Shown here piece by piece: positions 18,198 to 25,096 of a stretch of 64,000 bases of DNA (positions are counted from its first letter, which is position 1; every line of letters begins with the position of its first letter). Below the pieces are notes generated by a model. It had not been told where the DNA came from. It saw only the letters and a program-made list of their open reading frames with translations, and made no database searches. The stretch is from Gp6-AA40 sp036407095 (GTDB lineage Bacteria > Acidobacteriota > Vicinamibacteria > Vicinamibacterales > UBA2999): positions 1 to 64,000 of the forward strand of contig DASWZV010000129.1 in NCBI GenBank assembly GCA_036407095.1, read 5' to 3'. Both the position numbers and the translations under genes were made by a program.

Positions 18198-18237
18198 GTT
18201 ACAAACAATTAACACGAAAGCTTACTCCTGTTAACAA
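18198..18237 (-). promoter_or_regulatory. candidate Pho-box-like array between a secreted protein and ppa
   Basis: On the minus strand the heptamers TTGTTAA, AGTAAGC, GTGTTAA and TTGTAAC start every 11 bp, ending 51 bp before the secreted-protein start. The second is one base out of register. The array lies in a divergent promoter region and could also affect ppa. Confidence 0.4.
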
Positions 18238-18315
18238 CGGTATGGGTGTAAACAAATGCATGCGGTCCTGCCCGCCGGACCGCTCGTCTGATCCCCGTGA
18301 GATAGACTCGCAGCC

Positions 18316-18864
18316 ATGCACCCGTGGCACGACACCTACGTCGACGACAGCCTGATCGCGACGGGGTTCCCGGTGATCATCGAGATCCCGAAAGGCAGCA
18401 AGAACAAGTACGAACTCGATAAGGACACGGGGCTACTGAGGCTCGATCGAGTGCTGTACAGCGCTGTGCACTACCCTGCGGACTACGGTTTTATTCCCCG
18501 AACCTATTGCGACGACGGCGATCCGCTCGACGCGCTGGTGCTCAGCCAGGAGCCGGTCTACCCGCTGACGATCGTCGAGGCTCGCGCCATCGGGGTCATG
18601 CAGATGCGCGATGAAAAAGGCATCGACGACAAGATCGTCGCCGTCAGCGTGCACGATCCCGCGTTTGCAGATCTCAAGGACAAGGCGCAGCTCCCGACGC
18701 ATGTGCTGCGGGAGCTGCGGCGATTCTTCGAGGACTACAAGGCCCTCGAGCACAAACAGGTGGTGGTCGAGGATCTCGGCGGCCCGGATGAAGCGATGAC
18801 GATCATCCGCGACGCACTCGAGCTCTATCGACGACTGCGCCGGGGTGAGGTGAAGAAGGCGTGA
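18316..18864 (+). CDS. ppa: inorganic pyrophosphatase (family I)
   Basis: This 182-residue soluble protein has family I PPase hallmarks: KNKYELDKDTGLLRLDR, YPADYGFIPRT and the Mg-binding DDGDPLDALV loop. It hydrolyses pyrophosphate to two phosphates in the cytoplasm and so pulls biosynthetic reactions forward. The ATG is supported by homology starting within a few residues. It stands alone between the divergent secreted protein and the convergent tannase-family gene, 4 bp from the latter's stop. Its place in the phosphate-rich stretch may be regulatory rather than accidental, given the phased repeats upstream. Confidence 0.96.
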   Translation: MHPWHDTYVDDSLIATGFPVIIEIPKGSKNKYELDKDTGLLRLDRVLYSAVHYPADYGFIPRTYCDDGDPLDALVLSQEPVYPLTIVEARAIGVMQMRDEKGIDDKIVAVSVHDPAFADLKDKAQLPTHVLRELRRFFEDYKALEHKQVVVEDLGGPDEAMTIIRDALELYRRLRRGEVKKA

Positions 18865-18868
18865 TCGT

Positions 18869-20437
18869 TCAGCGCGGCCGGCACTCGTAGCTCGACGGAC
18901 TCTCGGTATCGCCCGTGCCTTTGTAGCGCGCGATCTGCGGATATCGGCAGACGAGCCGCTTGCCGATCTCCTTGCCGTCGGCGAAGTGTGTGACGATCAA
19001 CTGATCGGGGACGACGCCCTTTTCCTTCCAGTCCTCGATCAAGGTGAGCGGGTCGAAGTTGAAGTTGTGTGCGCCGGTGGTTCCGGGCCCGTGTCCCATG
19101 CCGGGTACCATGAAGAAGCGCATGTGCTCTCGAGTGAGCCGCTCGCCCACCGTCGCAACCACCCGGTTGTAGTAATTGATCGCGACCTTCGGCGGTACCG
19201 CCGCATCGGCCCATCCCCCGATCAACAGCAGCTTGCCGCCGCGCGCGAAGTACTTGCGCAGGTCGGGGTCCACGGCGTTCACCGCCTGAATGTCGGCGCG
19301 ATCGGAGGCCTCGACGTCGCTCGCAAAATTGATCGGCCTGGTCTTGTAGTCCCAGTTCGGATCCCGGAACACGTAGTACTTGAAGAACTCGAGTGGGATG
19401 CCCAGAGGCTCGGCCCCTCCCGCCAGCTGCCCCCAGCCAGGCTCGCTGCCTGGATAGAGCGGAGAGTAGATCTCCGCGCCGGTGCGCGAGTGGCGCGGTC
19501 CCTGGTAGATCTTTTTCGCCGCCTCGACCTGCGGCGCAGTCAGACAGTTCGGCCCGACCGCGTCCTTGCACTGCACCGATGCCGGATCGAAGCGACAGCC
19601 TTCGACATCCCCGATGATGCCGTCCTTCGAGCCGTCGTTGGCATCGCACACCGCCAGCGCCCCTTGCGCGAGCACGGCGTACTTCTCCTGCGGGATGAAA
19701 CTCGCCTCGTCCTTGTGCGTGGCCTGCCAGATCCACATCTGGCCGAAGGTGTGACGCGTGAGGTACGACGACATGGCCACGACCGCGATTGCGTCGTAGT
19801 CCTCGGGGTACCGCTGCGCGGCGCTGAACGCGGCGATGGTGCCGCCGCCGGCTTCGGCCATGTACGAGATCTTCGGCCCGCTGCCGTAGAAGGCCTTCAT
19901 CATCGTCTTGGCCGCGACGGTCATCTCGTGCGCGGATCGGTAGCCGAAGTCCTTGATCTGCTCGGGGTGATCGATCGCGTAGCTCGAGTTGCCCTCATGG
20001 CCCGTGTTGCTGCCGACGGTCGCGTATCCGCGCCGTACGCCGGCGGCGAGCGCGTTGGCATTTGCACCAGTGCCGCCACCAAGACCGCCATTGCCGGTAC
20101 CGCGAAGCTTGCCGTTCCATCCCGTCGCCGGCATCCACACTTCGATCTTGATGTTGGAATCAGCGCTCGGTCGCATCGTCGCTGCGACCTGGCACACCGC
20201 CGGGAGATCGGCGAAGGGATTGCCACGGGCTGCAGCGGCCGGACCACCCGCTCGTGCCGGCGGCGGCGGAATGGCGCCGGCCGCAACGAACTTCGCGCTG
20301 GTGACTATGCCACCCGCCAGCTTCATCGTCGCAAGCTTGTCGCACGATGCCTGGTTTGGGGTCGTTTGTGCGCTGGGCGCCACGACAATCGCTGCAATTA
20401 GTACGAGCGTGGCACCGAGGGCGGCGAGAGTCTTCAT
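18869..20437 (-). CDS. tannase/feruloyl-esterase family protein lacking the CS and HC catalytic pairs
   Basis: This protein has 522 residues and a signal peptide; I chose the ATG at 20437, and 20446 is nearly as good. Overall it aligns with the secreted tannase/feruloyl esterase alpha/beta-hydrolase family (IEVWMPATGWNGKLRGTGNGG; AQRYPEDYDAI; LLLIGGWADAAVPP; FFMVPGMGHG). Active members carry a CS-D-HC set. Here the GCSTGG nucleophile motif reads EAGGGT (residues 195-200), and the GMGHC motif reads GMGHG. The Ser nucleophile and both partner Cys are therefore gone together, while Asp and His remain. It is probably a binding protein, or uses another mechanism. The reading frame is intact and well kept, so it is not simple decay. 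Confidence 0.85.
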   Translation of the reverse strand: MKTLAALGATLVLIAAIVVAPSAQTTPNQASCDKLATMKLAGGIVTSAKFVAAGAIPPPPARAGGPAAAARGNPFADLPAVCQVAATMRPSADSNIKIEVWMPATGWNGKLRGTGNGGLGGGTGANANALAAGVRRGYATVGSNTGHEGNSSYAIDHPEQIKDFGYRSAHEMTVAAKTMMKAFYGSGPKISYMAEAGGGTIAAFSAAQRYPEDYDAIAVVAMSSYLTRHTFGQMWIWQATHKDEASFIPQEKYAVLAQGALAVCDANDGSKDGIIGDVEGCRFDPASVQCKDAVGPNCLTAPQVEAAKKIYQGPRHSRTGAEIYSPLYPGSEPGWGQLAGGAEPLGIPLEFFKYYVFRDPNWDYKTRPINFASDVEASDRADIQAVNAVDPDLRKYFARGGKLLLIGGWADAAVPPKVAINYYNRVVATVGERLTREHMRFFMVPGMGHGPGTTGAHNFNFDPLTLIEDWKEKGVVPDQLIVTHFADGKEIGKRLVCRYPQIARYKGTGDTESPSSYECRPR

Positions 20438-20460
20438 TCGCCGCATTTTATCTCTGAGAC

Positions 20461-20767
20461 ACGGAGATGACGGAGAAACGGTTGTCGCACGGAGAAACGG
20501 AGCACCGGAGATCGGACGGAGGGAATCAGGGCGCCGAATGACGCTGGGCGGGTGGAGTCGCGCGCTGCGCGCGCGAATGGGTGCGAGTCGCACACGAAAA
20601 CAAACGCGCATGTCATCGTCGAGCGCGCTTGTTTTCGTGAGCGGCTCTCACCCATGCGCCGGCCACAGGCGTTTGGCCGGCGCCCCCACCCGCGCAGCAT
20701 CCGCACACAGGCGTGCCTCCGTCTGACCTCCGTTACTCCGTGGCTCCGTGCGACAACCGCTTCTCCG
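20461..20767. repeat. composite palindromic CGGAG/CTCCG element
   Basis: Outer 24-bp inverted repeats (20471-20494 and 20744-20767) match at 23 positions. Inside are a 17-bp inverted pair (20593-20609 / 20623-20639, CACGAAAACAA type) and a perfect 10-bp hairpin, GCGCCGGCCA/TGGCCGGCGC (20656-20665 / 20674-20683). The outer arms are built of degenerate ACGGAG steps. The element at 52641-52828 shares the plan, including the GGCCGGC core. It fills the gap between the tannase-family and small-protein genes. Confidence 0.8.
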
Positions 20768-20784
20768 AAGAACTTCGTTGCCTC

Positions 20785-21009
20785 TCACGCGCGAGAGAAG
20801 AACTCGTTGCGAGTCTGCACGAGAAAGCGCCGCTCGACGAGCGTTGACAGGACGGCGCTGCACAATGACGAATCGAAAGCCCACAGTCGCGATGCCTGAG
20901 CAACGGTCAGCTTGAGTCCTGGCATCTCGAGGAAATCAGCCTCTGCGCGGCGCAACGCATCAGCGAACCGGGCTGCCGCACTGTCGTCGTCGATGTCGAT
21001 CGGTTCCAT
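20785..21009 (-). CDS. small conserved hypothetical protein with winged-helix-like pattern
   Basis: This protein has 74 residues. After an acidic N-terminus it has the pattern FLEMPGLKLTVAQASRLWAFDSSLCSAVLSTLVERRFLVQTRNEFFSR, which I recognise as a recurrent small protein of Acidobacteriota and related groups. The segment looks like a helix-turn-helix with a short wing (L-T-x-x-Q-A-x-R-L then LVERRFL). It may bind DNA or be a small regulator, but no function is known to me. Its 3' end touches the repeat element. The promoter would be shared with the divergent secreted-protein gene. Confidence 0.7.
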   Translation of the reverse strand: MEPIDIDDDSAAARFADALRRAEADFLEMPGLKLTVAQASRLWAFDSSLCSAVLSTLVERRFLVQTRNEFFSRA

Positions 21010-21177
21010 CGATCACTCCACTCGAAGCGCTCACGCGGGGAACGTAGCTATGACGGGTGACCGGCAGATGACTGGCGCGTGAAGTGTAGGTTAAACCCCG
21101 GAACTTGGAGCACGACTTTACGACGCTGTGATCGCGTCGTCGCGCACAGGACACATGACACCTGCATCGTGTGGTTC

Positions 21178-21891
21178 GTGAAGTCACTCATACTCGTGCT
21201 GGGGCTCGTCGCGGTCAGCGTGGTTGGAGGACTGGCCCAGGGATCGGCCGAGCTCACCTCCTCGTCGATCCGATCGCGGTTCTTTCAGCGGTCTGATGAA
21301 TCGCTCACCGAGTTCCGCGCCTTCCGTCACCTGGAAGCCCGCAACCTTCGATTCAACGCCCAGGCCTGGATGGACGCCCGGACTGAACTTTCGACCGCAG
21401 GTGTCTTCACCTTCGGGGTGATCTCTGAGGGAGGATCTCCCTACATCAGACGCAAGGTCCTGCGCCCGATTCTCGAAGGCGAGCGTGACCTCATCGCGAG
21501 CGGCGACGCCGCCCGCTCGGCGCTCACCGCGGAGAACTACGAACTGACCGGCGAAGACCCTGCCCCGCCCGGCCTCGTTCGGCTGACGATGAAGCCGCTC
21601 CGTCGGGATCGCATGCTGGTCGATGGCGCCGTCTTCGTCACCGACAACGACGCCGACCTCGTGCGGATCGAAGGGCGACTCGCGCGAAACCCGTCGTTCT
21701 GGACGACGCGGGTCGACGTGGTTCGTCGATACGGGCGTATCGCGGGAGTGCGAGTCCCGCTCAGCCTCGACAGCACCGCGCACGTCCGGGTCGCCGGGAC
21801 CTCGACGATGTCGATGACCTACCGGTACGAGATGGTGAACGGCCTGGCTGTCTCGACAGACACACATGCGGGGTCGGACCCCGCTCCGTGA
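21178..21891 (+). CDS. secreted hypothetical protein, outer-membrane-lipoprotein-sorting-like fold
   Basis: This protein has 237 residues from the GTG at 21178, which opens a signal peptide (VKSLILVLGLVAVSVVGGLAQG); the frame is open further upstream, so the start is not certain. The mature part is beta-rich, with GVFTFGVISEGG, a repeated Leu/Val strand pattern and LVRIEGRLARNPSFWTTRVDVVRRYGRIAGVRVPLSL. That pattern resembles LolA/outer-membrane-sorting-like periplasmic proteins. The last codons (HAGSDPAP) come from a GGGGTC/GACCCC palindrome that overlaps the stop. It precedes the aminotransferase fusion and may be co-transcribed with it. Confidence 0.65.
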   Translation: MKSLILVLGLVAVSVVGGLAQGSAELTSSSIRSRFFQRSDESLTEFRAFRHLEARNLRFNAQAWMDARTELSTAGVFTFGVISEGGSPYIRRKVLRPILEGERDLIASGDAARSALTAENYELTGEDPAPPGLVRLTMKPLRRDRMLVDGAVFVTDNDADLVRIEGRLARNPSFWTTRVDVVRRYGRIAGVRVPLSLDSTAHVRVAGTSTMSMTYRYEMVNGLAVSTDTHAGSDPAP

Positions 21892-21933
21892 TGACTCGAT
21901 GGGTTGACACCGCATGGAGTGGGGTCTGACCCC
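21868..21933. repeat. pair of GGGGTC(N)GACCCC palindromes
   Basis: GCGGGGTC-G-GACCCCGC (21868-21884) overlaps the end of the secreted-protein gene, and GGGGTC-T-GACCCC (21921-21933) lies just before the next gene's ribosome-binding site. A third copy, GGGGTCGACCCC, occurs at 49284. These look like copies of one dispersed hairpin family. Confidence 0.75.
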
Positions 21934-21945
21934 TACGGAGGAACG

Positions 21946-24141
21946 GTGAATATTCAGCTTGTCGCGCTGAGCGCGATCGTGATCGTGAGTGCAGTTGCCG
22001 TTGCGTTATGGGTCGCGTTGCGTCGTGCGTACCTCTTGCTGATGACCGCCCGCGCCCGGGCGTGGACGCCGACGGTTTCCCGATGGCTCTCCCGCCGGGT
22101 CAGGGGCTTTGACCATTCGGGTGATGCGTTCTTCCGCGCTGACGGCGCCAGACCTGAGCTCGCGGACTGCAGGGCCGCCGCGCTCGATCGCCTCGCTGCG
22201 ACCATCCACTCCCGCCACCGACGTTCCGAGGAATGGGGGCGATCGATTCGCGACGGGTTTTCCGACATCCGGTTCGCCGACGCGCATCGCGTGCCGTTCC
22301 CGTTTGCGCGCGTGATGCGTGAGCGCTTCGATCTGACGACTGTGGTCACCGGCTCGGATGGTCCCCGCCTCTGCGATCTCGATGGCGGATGGAGCCTTGA
22401 TGTGAGCGGCTCGTACGGTCTGAACGTGGCCGGCTTCGATCGCTACAAATCATGGATCGAGCGCGGATGGGATCGCGTCAGGCGGCTCGGCCCGGTGCTC
22501 GGCCCGGTTCACCCGATCGTGGCCGACAACATCCGGATGCTCAAAGAGGTCTCGGGGTTGGACGACGTTTCGTTCCACATGAGCGGGACCGAGGCCGTGA
22601 TGGCGGCCGTCCGCCTGACGCGCTTCAATACCGGCCGCCGCCTGATTGTCTGCTTCGCGGGCGCGTATCACGGTTGGTGGGATGGCGTCGTTCCCGGGCT
22701 TGGCAGCGAGCGTCCGATCGACGACCTCCTCGTGCTGAAAGATCTGAACCCGGCGTCGCTCGCCGTGATCGCGAGTCGCGCGAGCGAGATCGCCGCGGTC
22801 CTGGTCAACCCGGTTCAGTCGTTTCATCCGAACACGCCGCCGCCGAATGATGCCGTGCTCCTGACGAGCGAGGCGCGGCACGCACAGGCGTCGTCGGAGC
22901 CGTACGCAGACTGGCTCAGACAACTCCGTCAAGTGTGTACCGCCGTCGATGTTCCGCTCGTGTTCGACGAGGTGTACTCGGGATTCCGCCTCGCTCCCGG
23001 AGGAGCGCAGGAGTATTTCGGTGTGCATGCGGACATGGTCGTGTACGGCAAAACCGTGGCTGGAGGACTTCCGATCGGCGTCGTCTGCGGCCGGCGCGAT
23101 CTGATGCGCCGTTTCGACCCGGCCCGGCCGATGCGGCTGGCGTACGTCGTCGGAACGTTCTCGGCGCATCCCGCGGTGATGGGAGCGATGTTCGAGTTCC
23201 TGACGTGGGCAACGGCACCGGGCGTCGAGGCGTTGTACGAGGACATGAATCGGCAGTGCGCCGACTGGGCGGCGGCAACGAATCGAGAGCTCGGTGCGCA
23301 GATGCTGCCCGTCCGCGTGGCGCATCTGGGCACGATCTGGACGGTCCTCTTCTCAGAGCCCGGACGCTATAACTGGCTGCTGCAGTACTACCTCCGTGCG
23401 GAGGGAATCACGCTCAGCTGGGTAGGCACGGGGCGTTGTTTGTGCAGCATGGATTTTTCAACACGCGATTACGCGACGTTGCAGAGCGCGCTGCTCAACG
23501 CCGCCGCTCACATGAAGCGCGATGGCTGGTGGCTCGATTCGGTGCACTATCCAGAAAGGAAGAAGCATATGCGAGTGCGCGTCGCGAGAGAGATGGTTGG
23601 CAGCCTGGTTCCCGCAGGGGTGAAGGCCTTCAGCGATGAAGTGCTGGCCCGGAAGAAGGACGATCACCACGCGTCGCACAACGATATCGGCAACCAGCTG
23701 CTCCACCTGGTGAGCTCGAGCGTGTTTCTCTATTGCTACGCGATCCTGGCGTTCGATCTCACGAGCGCGATGTGTCTCGGGCTCGGGGCGCTCTTCCTGC
23801 GGCAATTCGGCCACGCGGTGCTCGAACCGGATGCCCACGAGAAGGAAATGACCCTGCTCGGCTACACCACGCGCAACAAGACGCTCATCGTGCTCGGGTA
23901 TGTGCTGATCCCGTTCGGACATCTGTTCGAGGCGCACTCGTTCAGCTATCGCGTCTTCATCGAGCGGCTGCCCGCGATCGCCGAGCACTGGTGGTACTGG
24001 ACGCTCTTCGCGATCGCTGGCCGCGTCGCGTATCTGTTCTGGAAGTTCAGCTTCCGCACGTCGATGATCTGGTACGTCAAGCTCGTGACCGATCCGCTCA
24101 CCGACGTGATCACGTACTTCCCGCGCCGGCAGCGCGCCTGA
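21946..24141 (+). CDS. class III aminotransferase/aminomutase fused to a C-terminal membrane domain
   Basis: This protein has 731 residues from a GTG with a good GGAGG 5 bp upstream. It has one N-terminal TM helix (about 5-27), then a fold-type I PLP domain like glutamate-1-semialdehyde aminomutase: SGTEAVMAAVRLTRFNTGR, FAGAYHGWWDG, FDEVYSGFR and PLP Lys369 in YGKTVAGGLPIG. From about residue 573 comes a His-rich, multi-helix membrane domain (HHASHNDIGNQLLH; RQFGHAVLEPDAHEKE) that loosely resembles DUF962/Mpo1-like proteins. The fusion places amino-group chemistry at the membrane, probably on a lipid or sphingoid-like substrate. The methyltransferase gene follows 31 bp downstream. Enzymatic class is well supported; substrate is inference. 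Confidence 0.8.
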   Translation: MNIQLVALSAIVIVSAVAVALWVALRRAYLLLMTARARAWTPTVSRWLSRRVRGFDHSGDAFFRADGARPELADCRAAALDRLAATIHSRHRRSEEWGRSIRDGFSDIRFADAHRVPFPFARVMRERFDLTTVVTGSDGPRLCDLDGGWSLDVSGSYGLNVAGFDRYKSWIERGWDRVRRLGPVLGPVHPIVADNIRMLKEVSGLDDVSFHMSGTEAVMAAVRLTRFNTGRRLIVCFAGAYHGWWDGVVPGLGSERPIDDLLVLKDLNPASLAVIASRASEIAAVLVNPVQSFHPNTPPPNDAVLLTSEARHAQASSEPYADWLRQLRQVCTAVDVPLVFDEVYSGFRLAPGGAQEYFGVHADMVVYGKTVAGGLPIGVVCGRRDLMRRFDPARPMRLAYVVGTFSAHPAVMGAMFEFLTWATAPGVEALYEDMNRQCADWAAATNRELGAQMLPVRVAHLGTIWTVLFSEPGRYNWLLQYYLRAEGITLSWVGTGRCLCSMDFSTRDYATLQSALLNAAAHMKRDGWWLDSVHYPERKKHMRVRVAREMVGSLVPAGVKAFSDEVLARKKDDHHASHNDIGNQLLHLVSSSVFLYCYAILAFDLTSAMCLGLGALFLRQFGHAVLEPDAHEKEMTLLGYTTRNKTLIVLGYVLIPFGHLFEAHSFSYRVFIERLPAIAEHWWYWTLFAIAGRVAYLFWKFSFRTSMIWYVKLVTDPLTDVITYFPRRQRA

Positions 24142-24172
24142 ACGCGCCGGTCACCGCCGTCGAGCAACCCGA

Positions 24173-24715
24173 GTGGACCCTTGGTTGCTGGGTAGTGCGG
24201 CCGCGCTCTTGAGCATCGAGCGCGTCGCCTACATCGTCATCTGGCGTCACCCACGCGCCTTTCGACGATGGGCGGCGCGCCCGCCGATCGCACAGCTGGG
24301 CAGCCCGATCGACGCGCTCGCGTGGTTGTTCGCCTTTTTCAAAATGCTGCAGGTTGCCGTGTTCGTCGGATGGCTGTTCGCGTCCGGTCACGGCAACTTG
24401 CGCCCGCAATCCACTGACATGCGCGTCCTGGTGGCCGGGGGCCTTCTCGTCTCAGTCGGCCAGTATCTGAACCTGCTGGTCTTCCGGCGCCTGGGCAAGG
24501 TCGGTGTGTTCTATGGCAATCGCTTCGGCCAACCGATTCCGTGGTGCCGCAGGTTCCCGTTCACCTGGTTCGATCACCCGCAGTACGTCGGTACGGTGAT
24601 CGCGATCTGGGGGTTCTTTTTCTTGATGCGCTTCCCCGCCGCTGATTGGCTGGCGATCCCGATGCTGGAAACGATCTACTACGTTGCCGGCGCACATTTC
24701 GAGGGGGAGGCTTGA
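24173..24715 (+). CDS. phospholipid N-methyltransferase-like (PEMT/isoprenylcysteine MT superfamily) membrane protein
   Basis: This protein has 180 residues, starts at GTG and has four or five hydrophobic helices. The C-terminal half has GVFYGNRFGQPIPW, RFPFTWFDHPQYVGTVIAIWG and a final acidic Glu segment. That is closer to eukaryotic PEMT/Opi3-type enzymes than to the usual bacterial PmtA. It should transfer methyl groups from S-adenosylmethionine to an aminolipid head group. It lies 31 bp behind the PLP-membrane fusion, so the pair may make and methylate an aminolipid. The 3' end faces an inverted repeat array. Confidence 0.7.
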   Translation: MDPWLLGSAAALLSIERVAYIVIWRHPRAFRRWAARPPIAQLGSPIDALAWLFAFFKMLQVAVFVGWLFASGHGNLRPQSTDMRVLVAGGLLVSVGQYLNLLVFRRLGKVGVFYGNRFGQPIPWCRRFPFTWFDHPQYVGTVIAIWGFFFLMRFPAADWLAIPMLETIYYVAGAHFEGEA

Positions 24716-24722
24716 CGTAGGA

Positions 24723-24739
24723 CCGGTCCTTCGGACCGG
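24723..24739 (+). terminator. CCGGTCC-TTC-GGACCGG hairpin after the methyltransferase gene
   Basis: This is a perfect 7-bp stem with a 3-base loop, 8 bp past the stop codon. No T run follows. It immediately precedes the 25-bp repeat array. Confidence 0.5.
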
Positions 24740-24744
24740 CCCTT

Positions 24745-25094
24745 GTCGGTGCGGTCCTGCCAACCGCGTGTCGGTGCGATCCTGCCAACCGCGTGTCGGT
24801 GCGATCCTACTAACGCATGTCAGTGCGATCCCGCTTCGCGGGTCGGTGCGAGCCTCACTATCGCGTGTCGGTGCGATCTTGCTTTGAGCGTCCCCGGCGA
24901 GATCGCACCGACAAGCGTCAGCGAGGATCGCACCGACGGACGTTCAGGAAGGATCGCACCGACACGCGTCAGCCTGGATCGCACTGATACGCGCCAGCGA
25001 GGATCGCACCGACGGACGTCGGGAAGGATCGCACCGATACGCGCCAGCGAGGATCGCACCGACCCGCGTCAGTGAGATCGCACCGACCCGCGAC
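24745..25094. repeat. inverted array of 25-bp TCGGTGCGATCC repeats (6 forward + 8 reverse)
   Basis: Forward units with core GTCGGTGCGATCCT start at 24745, 24770, 24795, 24819, 24842 and 24867. Reverse-complement units (GATCGCACCGAC) start at 24901, 24926, 24952, 24977, 25002, 25027, 25052 and 25076. The period is 25 bp, give or take 1 or 2. Both arms share the consensus CGCGTGTCGGTGCGATCCT, so the array could fold as one long cruciform or RNA hairpin centred near 24895. It fills the gap between two convergent genes and ends 3 bp from the glycosyltransferase stop. Several overlapping frames stay open through it; I regard these as artefacts. Confidence 0.93.
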
Positions 25095-25096
25095 CG

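Noticed and set aside
24743..25075. Protein-coding frame with VGAIL/RCD repeats across the array
   Set aside because: Open frames exist on both strands simply because the repeat lacks stops; no ribosome-binding site or natural composition.
24745..25094. CRISPR array
   Set aside because: Repeats are degenerate, inverted half-way, and the intervals between cores are too short (about 11-13 bp) to be spacers; no cas genes nearby.
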